Shown: positions 1-4,622 of the stretch, piece after piece
Numbering within the stretch: the first letter of the stretch is position 1
How the letters are laid out: every line of letters begins with the position of its first letter
DNA from: Candidatus Parcubacteria bacterium
Lineage (GTDB): Bacteria > Patescibacteriota > Minisyncoccia > Minisyncoccales > Minisyncoccaceae
NCBI GenBank assembly: GCA_017992335.1
Contig: JAGOOU010000011.1
Location: 1 to 5,357 of the forward strand
Direction of reading: 5' to 3'
DNA: 5,357 nt
Made by a program: the position numbers and the translations under genes
Notes under the pieces: generated by a model
Told to the model about the DNA's origin: nothing
Database searches by the model: none
The model's input: the letters and a program-made list of their open reading frames with translations, nothing else

Positions 1-329
1 TTGTCTATTTCCATTAAAAGCTCTTCTATTCTTGAAGCTTCTCCTGTTTTACTTTCTTTCTTGAAAATGATCTTAGGTACTGGTCTTATCTTCAATTTTT
101 TATTTAAAACTTGCTGAATAAAATATACTTTTCTTTTAAGTAATTCTATAATCTCTTCTGATTTATCCTCTGGAAGAATAGAAATGTAAACTTTAGCTTC
201 AATTAAATTAGAGGTGCTTTCTACTCTAGTTATGGTAAGCAAAATTCCTGGGAAAATGTCTACCTCTTTAAGGATAATTCCTCCTAATTCTCTTTTAATA
301 AAAGCATTAACTTTTTCAATCTTCCACAT
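1..329 (-). CDS. rbfA: Ribosome-binding factor A (RbfA), 3' end cut by the window
   Basis: I read 109 codons from ATG at 329 with no stop before the window edge. RbfA is a small KH-fold protein that binds the 30S subunit and helps late 16S rRNA maturation. The family pattern is visible: an N-terminal K-V-N-A-F-I-K-R-E-L helix (6-15), then I-T-R-V-E-S-T (33-39), A-K-V-Y-I-S (45-50), the I-R-P-V-P-K-I-I-F-K stretch (81-90) typical of the family, and a C-terminal R-I-E-E-L-L helix (100-105). RbfA proteins are usually about 110-130 aa, so nearly all of it is present. An in-frame TAG lies four codons before the ATG, so 329 is the only sensible ATG. The gene overlaps the infB stop by 14 nt, suggesting translational coupling. 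A GGAG lies about 21 nt upstream of the ATG, too far for an ordinary Shine-Dalgarno. The infB-rbfA order is widely conserved in bacteria. Confidence 0.93.
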   Translation of the reverse strand, partial: MWKIEKVNAFIKRELGGIILKEVDIFPGILLTITRVESTSNLIEAKVYISILPEDKSEEIIELLKRKVYFIQQVLNKKLKIRPVPKIIFKKESKTGEASRIEELLMEID

Positions 330-1791
330 ATTTGAAAAATACTAATTCATCTCCTTCTTTTATTCTTTCGTGCCCTTGATAAAGAATTGCACATTCTTTT
401 CCGGTTTTAACAGATTCAAAACTTTTTTTATTTGCTTGCAAGTCAATAATTCTTCCCTCCCCTATTTTCTCTCCATTTCTAATTATTTCAAGTGTTGCTG
501 TTCTATTGGCTTCTCCTTCAACAACTATTCCTCCAACAATTTGTCTATTTTTTTCTGTTCTAAAAATAACAGAAATTTCCATTTTACCCAAATCGTTTCT
601 TATCTTTTCTTTTTTAATTTTTCTCTCCATTAATTCTCTTGTTTTTTGAGCTAGACCATAAATTAAATCATATTCAAAAAACTTAATTTTGTCTCTTTCT
701 ATTAAGCTTTCCGCTGTCTTGTCTTTTTTAACTCTAAAAGCATATATAACGCTTTTTGAGCTCTTGGCAAGCTTAACATCGTTTTCATTAACATTTCCAA
801 CATCTGCTTTGACTACTCTTAAACAAACTTCTTCCTGGGGCAGTGTTTTAAACAATTCTTCAATTCCTTCCAAAGAACCTGTGGCGTCAGCTTTAATAAT
901 AATGCTTAGTATTGGTTTGTTTTCTTCTACACACTTAAAGCTACTAACAAAAACTCCACTCGTGCTAATCTTTTGCTTGGCCTCTTCCACTGTTTCGTAA
1001 GACAAAAATCTTTCTCCTACTGCTGGAACTTTGTCTAAGCCATTAATAACAACTGGCTCAGAAGGGTACCCTTCGGTTTTTTCTTTTCCCTGAAAATCTT
1101 CCAAAGAACGAATTTTACCTGAAGCAGAGTTTGTTCCAATAGCATCTCCTATTCTTAAAATTCCTTGCTCTACAATTGCTGTTGCTATCGGACCTCTTTT
1201 GTTATCTAAATATGATTCTATAATAACTCCCTCGGGTCTTGCATTAATATCTGCTTTCAATTCTTTCATTTCTGCAACCAATTGAATCAAATCAAGAAGT
1301 TCATCGATCCCCTTTCCTGTCTTGGCTGATATTTCAATACTTAAAACATCTCCTCCAAAAGATTCCACAAGTATTCCTTCTTTACTTAATTGTTGTTTTA
1401 CCATTTCTGGATTAGATTCTGGTTTGTCTGTTTTGTTTAAGGCAACAATTGTAGAAATGCCTGCCTCTTTAATATGATTGATTGCTTCTTTGGTTTGTTT
1501 TTTAACTCCTTCACAAGCATCAACAACTAGAATAGCTATATCAGCTGCTTTTGATCCTCTAGCTCTTATTGCTGAAAAAGATTCGTGACCAGGAGTATCT
1601 AAAAAAGTAATTTTTTTATCTTTGTATTCTATTTGATAGGCTCCAACATGCTGAGTAATGCCTCCTGCTTCTTTTTCTAATACATTAAAATTCTTTATTG
1701 CCATTAATAAAGAAGTTTTTCCATGATCAATGTGTCCTAAAATTACAACTACTGGTGGACGAATTATTAAGTTTTCGTTATTTTTTTCCAT
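316..1791 (-). CDS. infB: Translation initiation factor IF-2, short form
   Basis: IF-2 is the GTPase that brings initiator fMet-tRNA to the 30S subunit and promotes subunit joining. All G motifs are seen: G1 GHIDHGKT (19-26), G2 Thr in GGITQH (T46), G3 DTPGH (65-69), G4 NKTD (119-122) and G5 SAKTG (155-159). Then come a beta-barrel domain II (about 185-270), domain III starting near I-I-K-A-D-A-T-G-S-L-E-G (about 297-309), and a C-terminal domain with G-E-G-R-I and G-K-E-C-A-I, which binds the initiator tRNA in the family. The protein has 491 aa; only 10 residues precede R-P-P-V-V, so the long N-terminal region of, for example, the ~890-aa E. coli protein is absent, as expected for CPR bacteria. 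Its ATG overlaps the end of the DUF4446 gene by 14 nt and its TGA overlaps rbfA by 14 nt. No clear Shine-Dalgarno precedes the ATG; coupling to the upstream gene is likely. Confidence 0.98.
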   Translation of the reverse strand: MEKNNENLIIRPPVVVILGHIDHGKTSLLMAIKNFNVLEKEAGGITQHVGAYQIEYKDKKITFLDTPGHESFSAIRARGSKAADIAILVVDACEGVKKQTKEAINHIKEAGISTIVALNKTDKPESNPEMVKQQLSKEGILVESFGGDVLSIEISAKTGKGIDELLDLIQLVAEMKELKADINARPEGVIIESYLDNKRGPIATAIVEQGILRIGDAIGTNSASGKIRSLEDFQGKEKTEGYPSEPVVINGLDKVPAVGERFLSYETVEEAKQKISTSGVFVSSFKCVEENKPILSIIIKADATGSLEGIEELFKTLPQEEVCLRVVKADVGNVNENDVKLAKSSKSVIYAFRVKKDKTAESLIERDKIKFFEYDLIYGLAQKTRELMERKIKKEKIRNDLGKMEISVIFRTEKNRQIVGGIVVEGEANRTATLEIIRNGEKIGEGRIIDLQANKKSFESVKTGKECAILYQGHERIKEGDELVFFKYVED

Positions 1792-2140
1792 AATATTCTT
1801 TTGCTTTCTTAACTGCTTCTCTCTCTTCCTCTGACAATTGATAAGTTGACTCGCCTTTTACAACTGGCTTAGCGAATATCCTTACTCCATCATTAGTGTA
1901 AATTGAAGTCAAAACAAAACCATTATTATTTTCTTCCAAAAGAGCTAAAGAAAAACTTTGATCTCCTCCGCTTTCTTTAAAAGGGTTATATCTTATTAAT
2001 CCCATTTTTCTTAAAGCGCGATTATTTTTTTCTTTCTCTTTTTTCAATTCATCAGAAAGCAAAGCAATCTTTTCTTCTAGGCTTTTAATATGTTCTATGG
2101 CTTGCCCAATTGTTTTGATTTCTTTTCTTCTTAAAAACAT
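1778..2140 (-). CDS. DUF4446 family protein
   Basis: The 120-aa protein has a charged N-terminal coiled-coil-like helix (about 10-40, rich in E, K and L). It is followed by the DUF4446 signature R-Y-N-P-F-K-E-S-G-G-D-Q-S-F-S-L-A-L-L (50-68), then V-L-T-S-I-Y (76-81), A-K-P-V-V-K-G-E-S (90-98) and L-S-E-E-E-R-E-A-V-K-K-A (102-113). The molecular function of the family is unknown. Many DUF4446 proteins start with a membrane helix; none is seen here, so this one looks cytosolic. The gene lies 12 nt downstream of tRNA-Ser and overlaps infB by 14 nt, so it is probably cotranscribed and coupled with IF-2 and RbfA, which hints at a link to translation (inference only). The 12-nt gap carries no Shine-Dalgarno. 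M1 is taken because the coiled-coil begins directly after it; the next Met (46) would remove that helix. Confidence 0.9.
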   Translation of the reverse strand: MFLRRKEIKTIGQAIEHIKSLEEKIALLSDELKKEKEKNNRALRKMGLIRYNPFKESGGDQSFSLALLEENNNGFVLTSIYTNDGVRIFAKPVVKGESTYQLSEEEREAVKKAKEYYGKK

Positions 2141-2152
2141 GCTATTGCGGAG

Positions 2153-2237
2153 CGGAGAGGGTGAGATTCGAACTCACGGTAGATTTCTCTACAATGGTTT
2201 TCGAAACCATCCCTTTAAGCCGCTCAGGCACCTCTCC
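2153..2237 (-). tRNA. tRNA-Ser (anticodon CGA)
   Basis: This is a complete class II tRNA. The acceptor stem GGAGAGG/CCTCTCC has discriminator G. The anticodon stem ATGGT/ACCAT encloses TTCGAAA, giving anticodon CGA. The variable arm is long (GTAGA/TCTAC around GAAA), which together with the CGA anticodon identifies serine. The T arm GTGAG/CTCAC has the loop TTCGAAT. No CCA follows, so the 3' end must be added by CCA-adding enzyme. It lies between the oxidoreductase stop (25 nt upstream) and the DUF4446 start (12 nt downstream), inside an apparent operon. Confidence 0.96.
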
Positions 2238-2262
2238 TTTTTTAGAGTAATATTTAAAGTTA

Positions 2263-3234
2263 TCACTTTTTCCTAATTAAATCAATGATAGATTTAATAA
2301 AATTAGGAAAATCGTTATCATAATTAATCTTCGAAGGGATTATATAAGGAAAATTAAAACCAATAATATTAACAAGCTTATTGGCACATCTTCCCTTAAA
2401 CATTTTATAGTTAAAAAATCTCTTTGTTTGTTTCTCGTATTCTTTAAAATCAGGAAAAGTATTTGTTAAAATTTTTGCTGCTGTAAGTCCCCAAATTATC
2501 CCTCCCCCACTCCAAGGCTTGGTTAATCCCATTGCATCTCCACACAAAGCAATATTATTCTTTTTTGAAAAAATTAAACCAATAGGAACTGGGGCAACAA
2601 TAAATTCTTTTTTTTCTATATTATTTTTCTCAAGAAAATTTAATAATATTTTTTTTGAATATTTTGAATTACTTAAAATGCCATATTCGGTTAATTGTCC
2701 TCTTGGTATTTTCCACAAAAAACCATTAGAGAAAGGAAACACATCTGTGAAGTTGTTGCCATTCTTTGTATCAACAATAACCTGCATACCAATTTTCATT
2801 TTGGGATCTTTCAATCCTAATTCCTTTCTAATAATTGAAAATGGGCCATCACAACCAATAACATAATCAAATCCACAAGGAATTGTTTTTATGTTCTCCC
2901 CTAAAATAACATTTACACCCTTTTGTTTTAATAATTTTAACTGTTCTTTAATTAATCTGTCTCTATTTAGAACAAGGTGTCTTGGATTAAAAATCAAACT
3001 TATAGTTTTTTTAGGAAAATTAATTTTGCAGCAATCAATAATGTTTTCGATACAATCATCGCTGAAGGAAATAAAATCTCTTATTCTTTCTGAAACTAAT
3101 GTTGAACATGGTTTAAACCCTATTTCTTCTTCTTTTTTTCTGTCATATAAAAAAACATCGAGATTTTTCTCTTTTAGCTTTAAGGCAATATATATACCAA
3201 TAATACCGCCTCCAATGACTGCTACTTTCTTCAT
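2263..3234 (-). CDS. FAD-dependent oxidoreductase, geranylgeranyl reductase family
   Basis: The 323-aa protein has the layout of the PHBH-like/geranylgeranyl reductase flavoproteins: an N-terminal dinucleotide-binding fold with V-I-G-G-G-I-I-G (6-13) and an acidic residue at the end of strand 2 (D31), a P-C-S segment (42-44), the L-N-R-D-R-L helix start (89-94), the second FAD motif V-I-G-C-D-G-P-F-S-I-I-R (125-136), and the third motif C-G-D-A-M-G-L-T-K-P-W-S-G-G-G-I (231-246). Family members use FAD and NAD(P)H or ferredoxin to reduce isoprenoid double bonds in membrane lipids or quinones, but others oxidise or hydroxylate different substrates, so the substrate here is open. It is shorter than typical members (about 390-450 aa), mainly in the C-terminal part. 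The ATG is fixed by the canonical flavoprotein N-terminus (M-K-K-V-A-V-I-G-G-G). It begins on the last base of the CCA after tRNA-Gly, so any ribosome-binding site would lie within the tRNA. Cotranscription with the flanking tRNAs is likely. Confidence 0.85.
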   Translation of the reverse strand: MKKVAVIGGGIIGIYIALKLKEKNLDVFLYDRKKEEEIGFKPCSTLVSERIRDFISFSDDCIENIIDCCKINFPKKTISLIFNPRHLVLNRDRLIKEQLKLLKQKGVNVILGENIKTIPCGFDYVIGCDGPFSIIRKELGLKDPKMKIGMQVIVDTKNGNNFTDVFPFSNGFLWKIPRGQLTEYGILSNSKYSKKILLNFLEKNNIEKKEFIVAPVPIGLIFSKKNNIALCGDAMGLTKPWSGGGIIWGLTAAKILTNTFPDFKEYEKQTKRFFNYKMFKGRCANKLVNIIGFNFPYIIPSKINYDNDFPNFIKSIIDLIRKK

Positions 3235-3236
3235 GG

Positions 3237-3307
3237 AGCGGGTGAAGGGAATCGAACCCTCATAAACGGCTTGGAAGGCCGATACTCTGCCATTGAGCTA
3301 CACCCGC
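3237..3307 (-). tRNA. tRNA-Gly (anticodon TCC)
   Basis: A full cloverleaf is seen: acceptor GCGGGTG/CACCCGC, discriminator T (usual for bacterial Gly), D arm GCTC/GAGT with loop AATGGCA, anticodon loop CTTCCAA (TCC), T arm GAGGG/CCCTT with loop TTCGATT. The top pair of the anticodon stem is a T:T mismatch (27-43). The three bases after the discriminator (3236-3234) are CCA, unlike the other four tRNAs here. The final A is also the first base of the oxidoreductase ATG, so this CCA may be fortuitous or may serve both roles. Confidence 0.95.
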
Positions 3308-3328
3308 ATAATATATATAATTTTCAAG

Positions 3329-3400
3329 TCGGGGCACTGAGATTCGAACTCAGAATAAATCTTCCCAAAAGACTCGTGATAGCCGTTTCACTATGCCCCG
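3329..3400 (-). tRNA. tRNA-Pro (anticodon TGG)
   Basis: A full cloverleaf is seen: acceptor CGGGGCA/TGCCCCG with the C1-G72 pair typical of bacterial tRNA-Pro, discriminator A, D arm GTGA/TCAC with GG in the loop, anticodon stem AGTCT/AGATT with loop TTTGGGA (TGG), T arm CTGAG/CTCAG with loop TTCGAAT. No CCA is encoded. It is the first gene of the leftward unit, with a promoter directly upstream and tRNA-Gly 21 nt downstream. Confidence 0.96.
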
Positions 3401-3409
3401 TATGATATA

Positions 3410-3440
3410 ATTATATATCATTTTTTTCTGTTTCAGTCAA
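3410..3440 (-). promoter_or_regulatory. Promoter for the leftward tRNA-Pro / infB unit
   Basis: On the minus strand TTGACT (3440-3435) stands 17 nt before TATATA (3417-3412) or 19 nt before TATAAT (3415-3410). Transcription would start about 5 nt or less before the tRNA-Pro 5' end. The -10 region lies inside a perfect AT-rich inverted repeat, TGATATA-ATTA-TATATCA (3403-3420), which may be an operator or simply reflect base composition. No other strong promoter was seen between here and rbfA, so it may serve the whole row. Confidence 0.6.
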
Positions 3441-3454
3441 AGATTTTAATTATG

Positions 3455-3483
3455 TTGCATCTTTGGTTATTAATTGTTAAAAT
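3455..3483 (+). promoter_or_regulatory. Promoter for the DUF2769 gene
   Basis: TTGCAT (3455-3460), a 17-nt spacer and TAAAAT (3478-3483) resemble a sigma-70 promoter. The predicted start near 3490 leaves a leader of about 22 nt before the ATG at 3512. That leader (A and T almost only) has no Shine-Dalgarno. It forms a divergent pair with the leftward promoter in the 111-nt gap between tRNA-Pro and this gene. Confidence 0.5.
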
Positions 3484-3511
3484 ACATTAAAGATAATAAT
3501 AATTTAAATTT

Positions 3512-3733
3512 ATGAAACCTGAAAACAACGAAAAAAACTACAATAATTGTATTTGCGGAGCGTGCCCTTCTTATGACGAATGCTGTAAAAATTCATCAGA
3601 AAGGGCTTTTTGTGCAGACAAAAGATGTTCTTGTAACGTTGAAAGAAAGGGTTGTATTTGTGGTAATTGCCCGGTTTACAGAGAAAACAATCTTTCAGGA
3701 GGATACTTTTGTATTGATGAAAGAGGATATTAA
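3512..3733 (+). CDS. DUF2769 family cysteine-rich small protein
   Basis: The 73-aa protein contains 12 Cys, at 13, 15, 18, 24, 25, 34, 39, 41, 48, 50, 53 and 67. It shows the DUF2769 pattern: C-I-C-G-A-C-P-S-Y (13-21), A-F-C (32-34), then G-C-I-C-G-N-C-P-V-Y (47-56) and Y-F-C (65-67). The two C-x-C-x-x-C-P-x-Y halves look like an internal duplication. Such spacing suggests metal binding (zinc or an Fe-S cluster), but the family's function is unknown, and it is found in both archaea and bacteria. There is no signal peptide or membrane helix, so it is probably cytosolic. The ATG at 3512 is the first in frame after the promoter. The gene ends in three consecutive in-frame TAA codons (3731-3739), which guards against readthrough. 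tRNA-Arg begins 48 nt downstream. Confidence 0.9.
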   Translation: MKPENNEKNYNNCICGACPSYDECCKNSSERAFCADKRCSCNVERKGCICGNCPVYRENNLSGGYFCIDERGY

Positions 3734-3741
3734 TAATAACC

Positions 3742-3770
3742 TTGCTTTTTAGGTCTATTTTTGGTATTAA
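3742..3770 (+). promoter_or_regulatory. Promoter for tRNA-Arg / tRNA-His
   Basis: TTGCTT (3742-3747), a 17-nt spacer and TATTAA (3765-3770) lie just before tRNA-Arg. A start near 3777 would leave about 5 nt before the mature 5' end at 3782, as in the tRNA-Pro promoter. It probably serves both tRNAs, which are 8 nt apart. Confidence 0.5.
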
Positions 3771-3781
3771 TATATATACTT

Positions 3782-3855
3782 GTCCCCGTAGCTCAATAGG
3801 ACAGAGCGACAGACTTCTAATCTGTAGGTTGTGCGTTCGATTCGCACCGGGGACA
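3782..3855 (+). tRNA. tRNA-Arg (anticodon TCT)
   Basis: A full cloverleaf is seen: acceptor GTCCCCG/CGGGGAC, discriminator A, D arm GCTC/GAGC with GG in the loop, anticodon stem ACAGA/TCTGT with loop CTTCTAA (TCT, reading AGA), T arm GTGCG/CGCAC with loop TTCGATT. No CCA is encoded. tRNA-His follows after 8 nt. Confidence 0.97.
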
Positions 3856-3863
3856 CAAGTCAT

Positions 3864-3935
3864 GGTGGCTATGGTGTAATAGTAGCACAATACCCTGTGA
3901 AGGTATTTGTACGGGTGCAAATCCCGTTAGTCACC
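3864..3935 (+). tRNA. tRNA-His (anticodon GTG)
   Basis: The acceptor stem GTGGCTA/TAGTCAC is preceded by an extra G (3864) that pairs with C73 (3935), the hallmark of tRNA-His. The anticodon stem ATACC/GGTAT encloses CTGTGAA (GTG). The D loop AATAGTA has A where G18 is expected, and the T loop TGCAAAT has G in place of T55, so the usual 18-55 contact is changed on both sides, while G19 and C56 remain. No CCA is encoded. The promoter of the first repeat gene begins 6 nt downstream. Confidence 0.93.
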
Positions 3936-3941
3936 CATCTG

Positions 3942-3970
3942 TTGACATAAACTATTATTTATGTTATGTT
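3942..3970 (+). promoter_or_regulatory. Promoter of repeat gene A
   Basis: A perfect -35 TTGACA (3942-3947) is followed by 17 nt and TATGTT (3965-3970). The same arrangement occurs 631 nt downstream before gene B (TTGACA, 16 nt, TATATT), while the spacer sequences have diverged; conservation of both boxes supports a real promoter. Predicted start is near 3977, at the foot of the leader hairpin. Confidence 0.7.
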
Positions 3971-3974
3971 ATAA

Positions 3975-3994
3975 ATATCATCAAATGGTGATAT
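3975..3994 (+). promoter_or_regulatory. 5' leader hairpin of gene A with the start codon in its loop
   Basis: ATATCATC-AAAT-GGTGATAT forms an 8-bp stem (one T-G pair) with a 4-nt loop. The likely ATG (3985-3987) spans the loop and the 3' arm. The copy before gene B keeps the fold with changed bases. It may protect the mRNA 5' end, hide the start codon, or act as a DNA operator at the transcription start. Confidence 0.55.
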
Positions 3995-4470
3995 TGTTGC
4001 TTGAAAATTCAATTAAAAAATTAATGGTTGACCGAAACATTGAATTCGGACTAGCAGTGGAATTACTTTATGAACAACTAACGACCTTTGAACAGTGGCT
4101 CGGGGTCTACTACTTCGCAGAATCAGAAAGCGAGATTGAAAAGCTTGCTTTTCAAAAGATGTCAGAATTGGCAGAAACATTTGAACAGTGGCTCGGGGTC
4201 TACTACTTCGCAGAATCAGAAAGCGAGATTGAAAAGCTTGCTTTCCAAAAGATGTCAGAATTGGCAGAAACATTTGAGCAGTGGCTCAAGATCTACGACT
4301 GCGCAGAATTTGGAAGCGAACTTAAAAAGCTTGCTTTCCAAAAGATATTAGAATTAGTAGAAACATTTGAGCAGTGGCTCAAGGTCTACGACTGCGCAGA
4401 ATTTGGAAGCGAACTTAAAAAGCTTGCTTTTCAAAAAATAAAAAAAATAATACAGGCGCAAAATAATTAA
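3985..4470 (+). CDS. 31-residue helical repeat protein A (4 repeats), unknown function
   Basis: The 161-aa protein has a ~33-residue N-terminal region (M-V-I-L-L-L-E-N-S-I to Y-E-Q-L-T), then four 31-aa repeats beginning at codons 4084, 4177, 4270 and 4363, and a short basic tail ending A-Q-N-N. Each repeat reads as helix T-F-E-Q-W-L-x-x-Y, a G-S turn, and helix E-L-x-K-L-A-F-Q-K, an alpha-alpha solenoid like TPR or HEAT in style but shorter (31 versus 34+). I recognise no named family. Repeats 1 and 2 differ at only 2 of 93 nt, both silent. Start: an upstream in-frame ATG at 3961 lies within the promoter, and the paralogue has a TAA directly before its matching GTG, so the shared start is 3985 or later; ATG 4024 (148 aa) is an alternative. 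There is no Shine-Dalgarno, signal peptide or convincing membrane helix. Codon choice is richer in C-ending codons than the left-hand genes, suggesting transfer. Confidence 0.75.
   Translation: MVILLLENSIKKLMVDRNIEFGLAVELLYEQLTTFEQWLGVYYFAESESEIEKLAFQKMSELAETFEQWLGVYYFAESESEIEKLAFQKMSELAETFEQWLKIYDCAEFGSELKKLAFQKILELVETFEQWLKVYDCAEFGSELKKLAFQKIKKIIQAQNN
3986..4091 (+). repeat. 106-nt perfect direct repeat, copy 1
   Basis: This stretch is identical, base for base, to 4616-4721 (offset 630). It covers the 3' arm of the leader hairpin, the N-terminal coding region and the first codons of repeat 1. The flanking promoter and repeat sequences differ between the copies, so identity stops sharply on both sides. 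Confidence 0.95.
4084..4455 (+). repeat. 93-nt tandem repeat array A (4 units)
   Basis: Units begin at 4084, 4177, 4270 and 4363. Residues 10-14 of the units read YFAES, YFAES, DCAEF, DCAEF. The first two units are near-identical and lack the G15 of the turn (ESESE instead of FGSE-type). The last unit changes into the C-terminal tail (K-I-K-K-I-I-Q). Confidence 0.95.
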
Positions 4471-4490
4471 ATTTAAGCGCTTCTTTTTTT
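4456..4490 (+). terminator. Possible weak terminator after gene A
   Basis: GCGC (4456-4459) can pair with GCGC (4477-4480) across an A/T-rich loop around the stop codon, followed by TTCTTTTTTT (4481-4490). The stem is only 4 strong pairs with little extension, so an intrinsic terminator is possible but not convincing. The rest of the 102-nt gap up to the next promoter (4491-4572) holds no gene I can see. Confidence 0.35.
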
Positions 4491-4572
4491 ATCTCAAGTT
4501 TAATAATTGTAATCTATCCCCTATCTCTACCCAGTCCAAAGTTCTGAATGTATCACATAGCCAACCCATATA

Positions 4573-4600
4573 TTGACATAAATTATAATTATGTTATATT
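4573..4600 (+). promoter_or_regulatory. Promoter of repeat gene B
   Basis: TTGACA (4573-4578), 16 nt and TATATT (4595-4600) match the gene A promoter in position and sequence, with a 1-nt shorter spacer and a better -10. Similarity to the upstream copy extends left to ACCCAT (4564-4569), which in copy A is the 3' end of tRNA-His. Predicted start is near 4607, the first base of the leader hairpin. Confidence 0.7.
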
Positions 4601-4606
4601 ATAAAC

Positions 4607-4622
4607 ATCACTAAGTGGTGAT
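4607..4622 (+). promoter_or_regulatory. 5' leader hairpin of gene B
   Basis: ATCACT-AAGT-GGTGAT forms a 6-bp stem with a 4-nt loop. Compared with gene A (ATCATC-AAAT-GGTGAT), two neighbouring stem bases differ but pairing is kept (T-G then C-G in A; C-G then T-G in B). The likely GTG start (4615-4617) again straddles loop and 3' arm. Confidence 0.5.

Noticed and set aside
2271..2307. Inverted repeat TCCTAATT...AATTAGGA near the oxidoreductase stop as a terminator
   Set aside because: Pairing needs a 5-nt bulge, it lies within the last codons, and there is no T-run on the minus strand after it.
2891..3265. Plus-strand open frame opposite the oxidoreductase, ending in V-K-G-I-E-P-S
   Set aside because: Its end is the antisense of tRNA-Gly and the rest is the complement of a convincing flavoprotein gene.
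3738..3765. Terminator after the DUF2769 gene (ACCT...AGGT followed by T-rich sequence)
   Set aside because: The stem has only 4 pairs and overlaps the likely tRNA-Arg promoter.
3510..3920. Minus-strand open frame across tRNA-Arg, tRNA-His and the DUF2769 gene (contains N-R-T-H-N-L-Q-I-R-S-L)
   Set aside because: It is the antisense of two tRNA genes; this peptide pattern is a well-known false protein from tRNA-Arg complements.
3961..3984. Upstream ATG at 3961 as the start of repeat gene A
   Set aside because: It lies between the -35 and -10 boxes, and the paralogue has a stop codon directly before the position matching 3985.
4510..4570. Decayed full copy of tRNA-His upstream of gene B
   Set aside because: Only short matches (TGTAAT, TACCC, ACCCAT) line up, and their spacing is not consistent. 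Only the last few bases near ACCCAT are persuasive.
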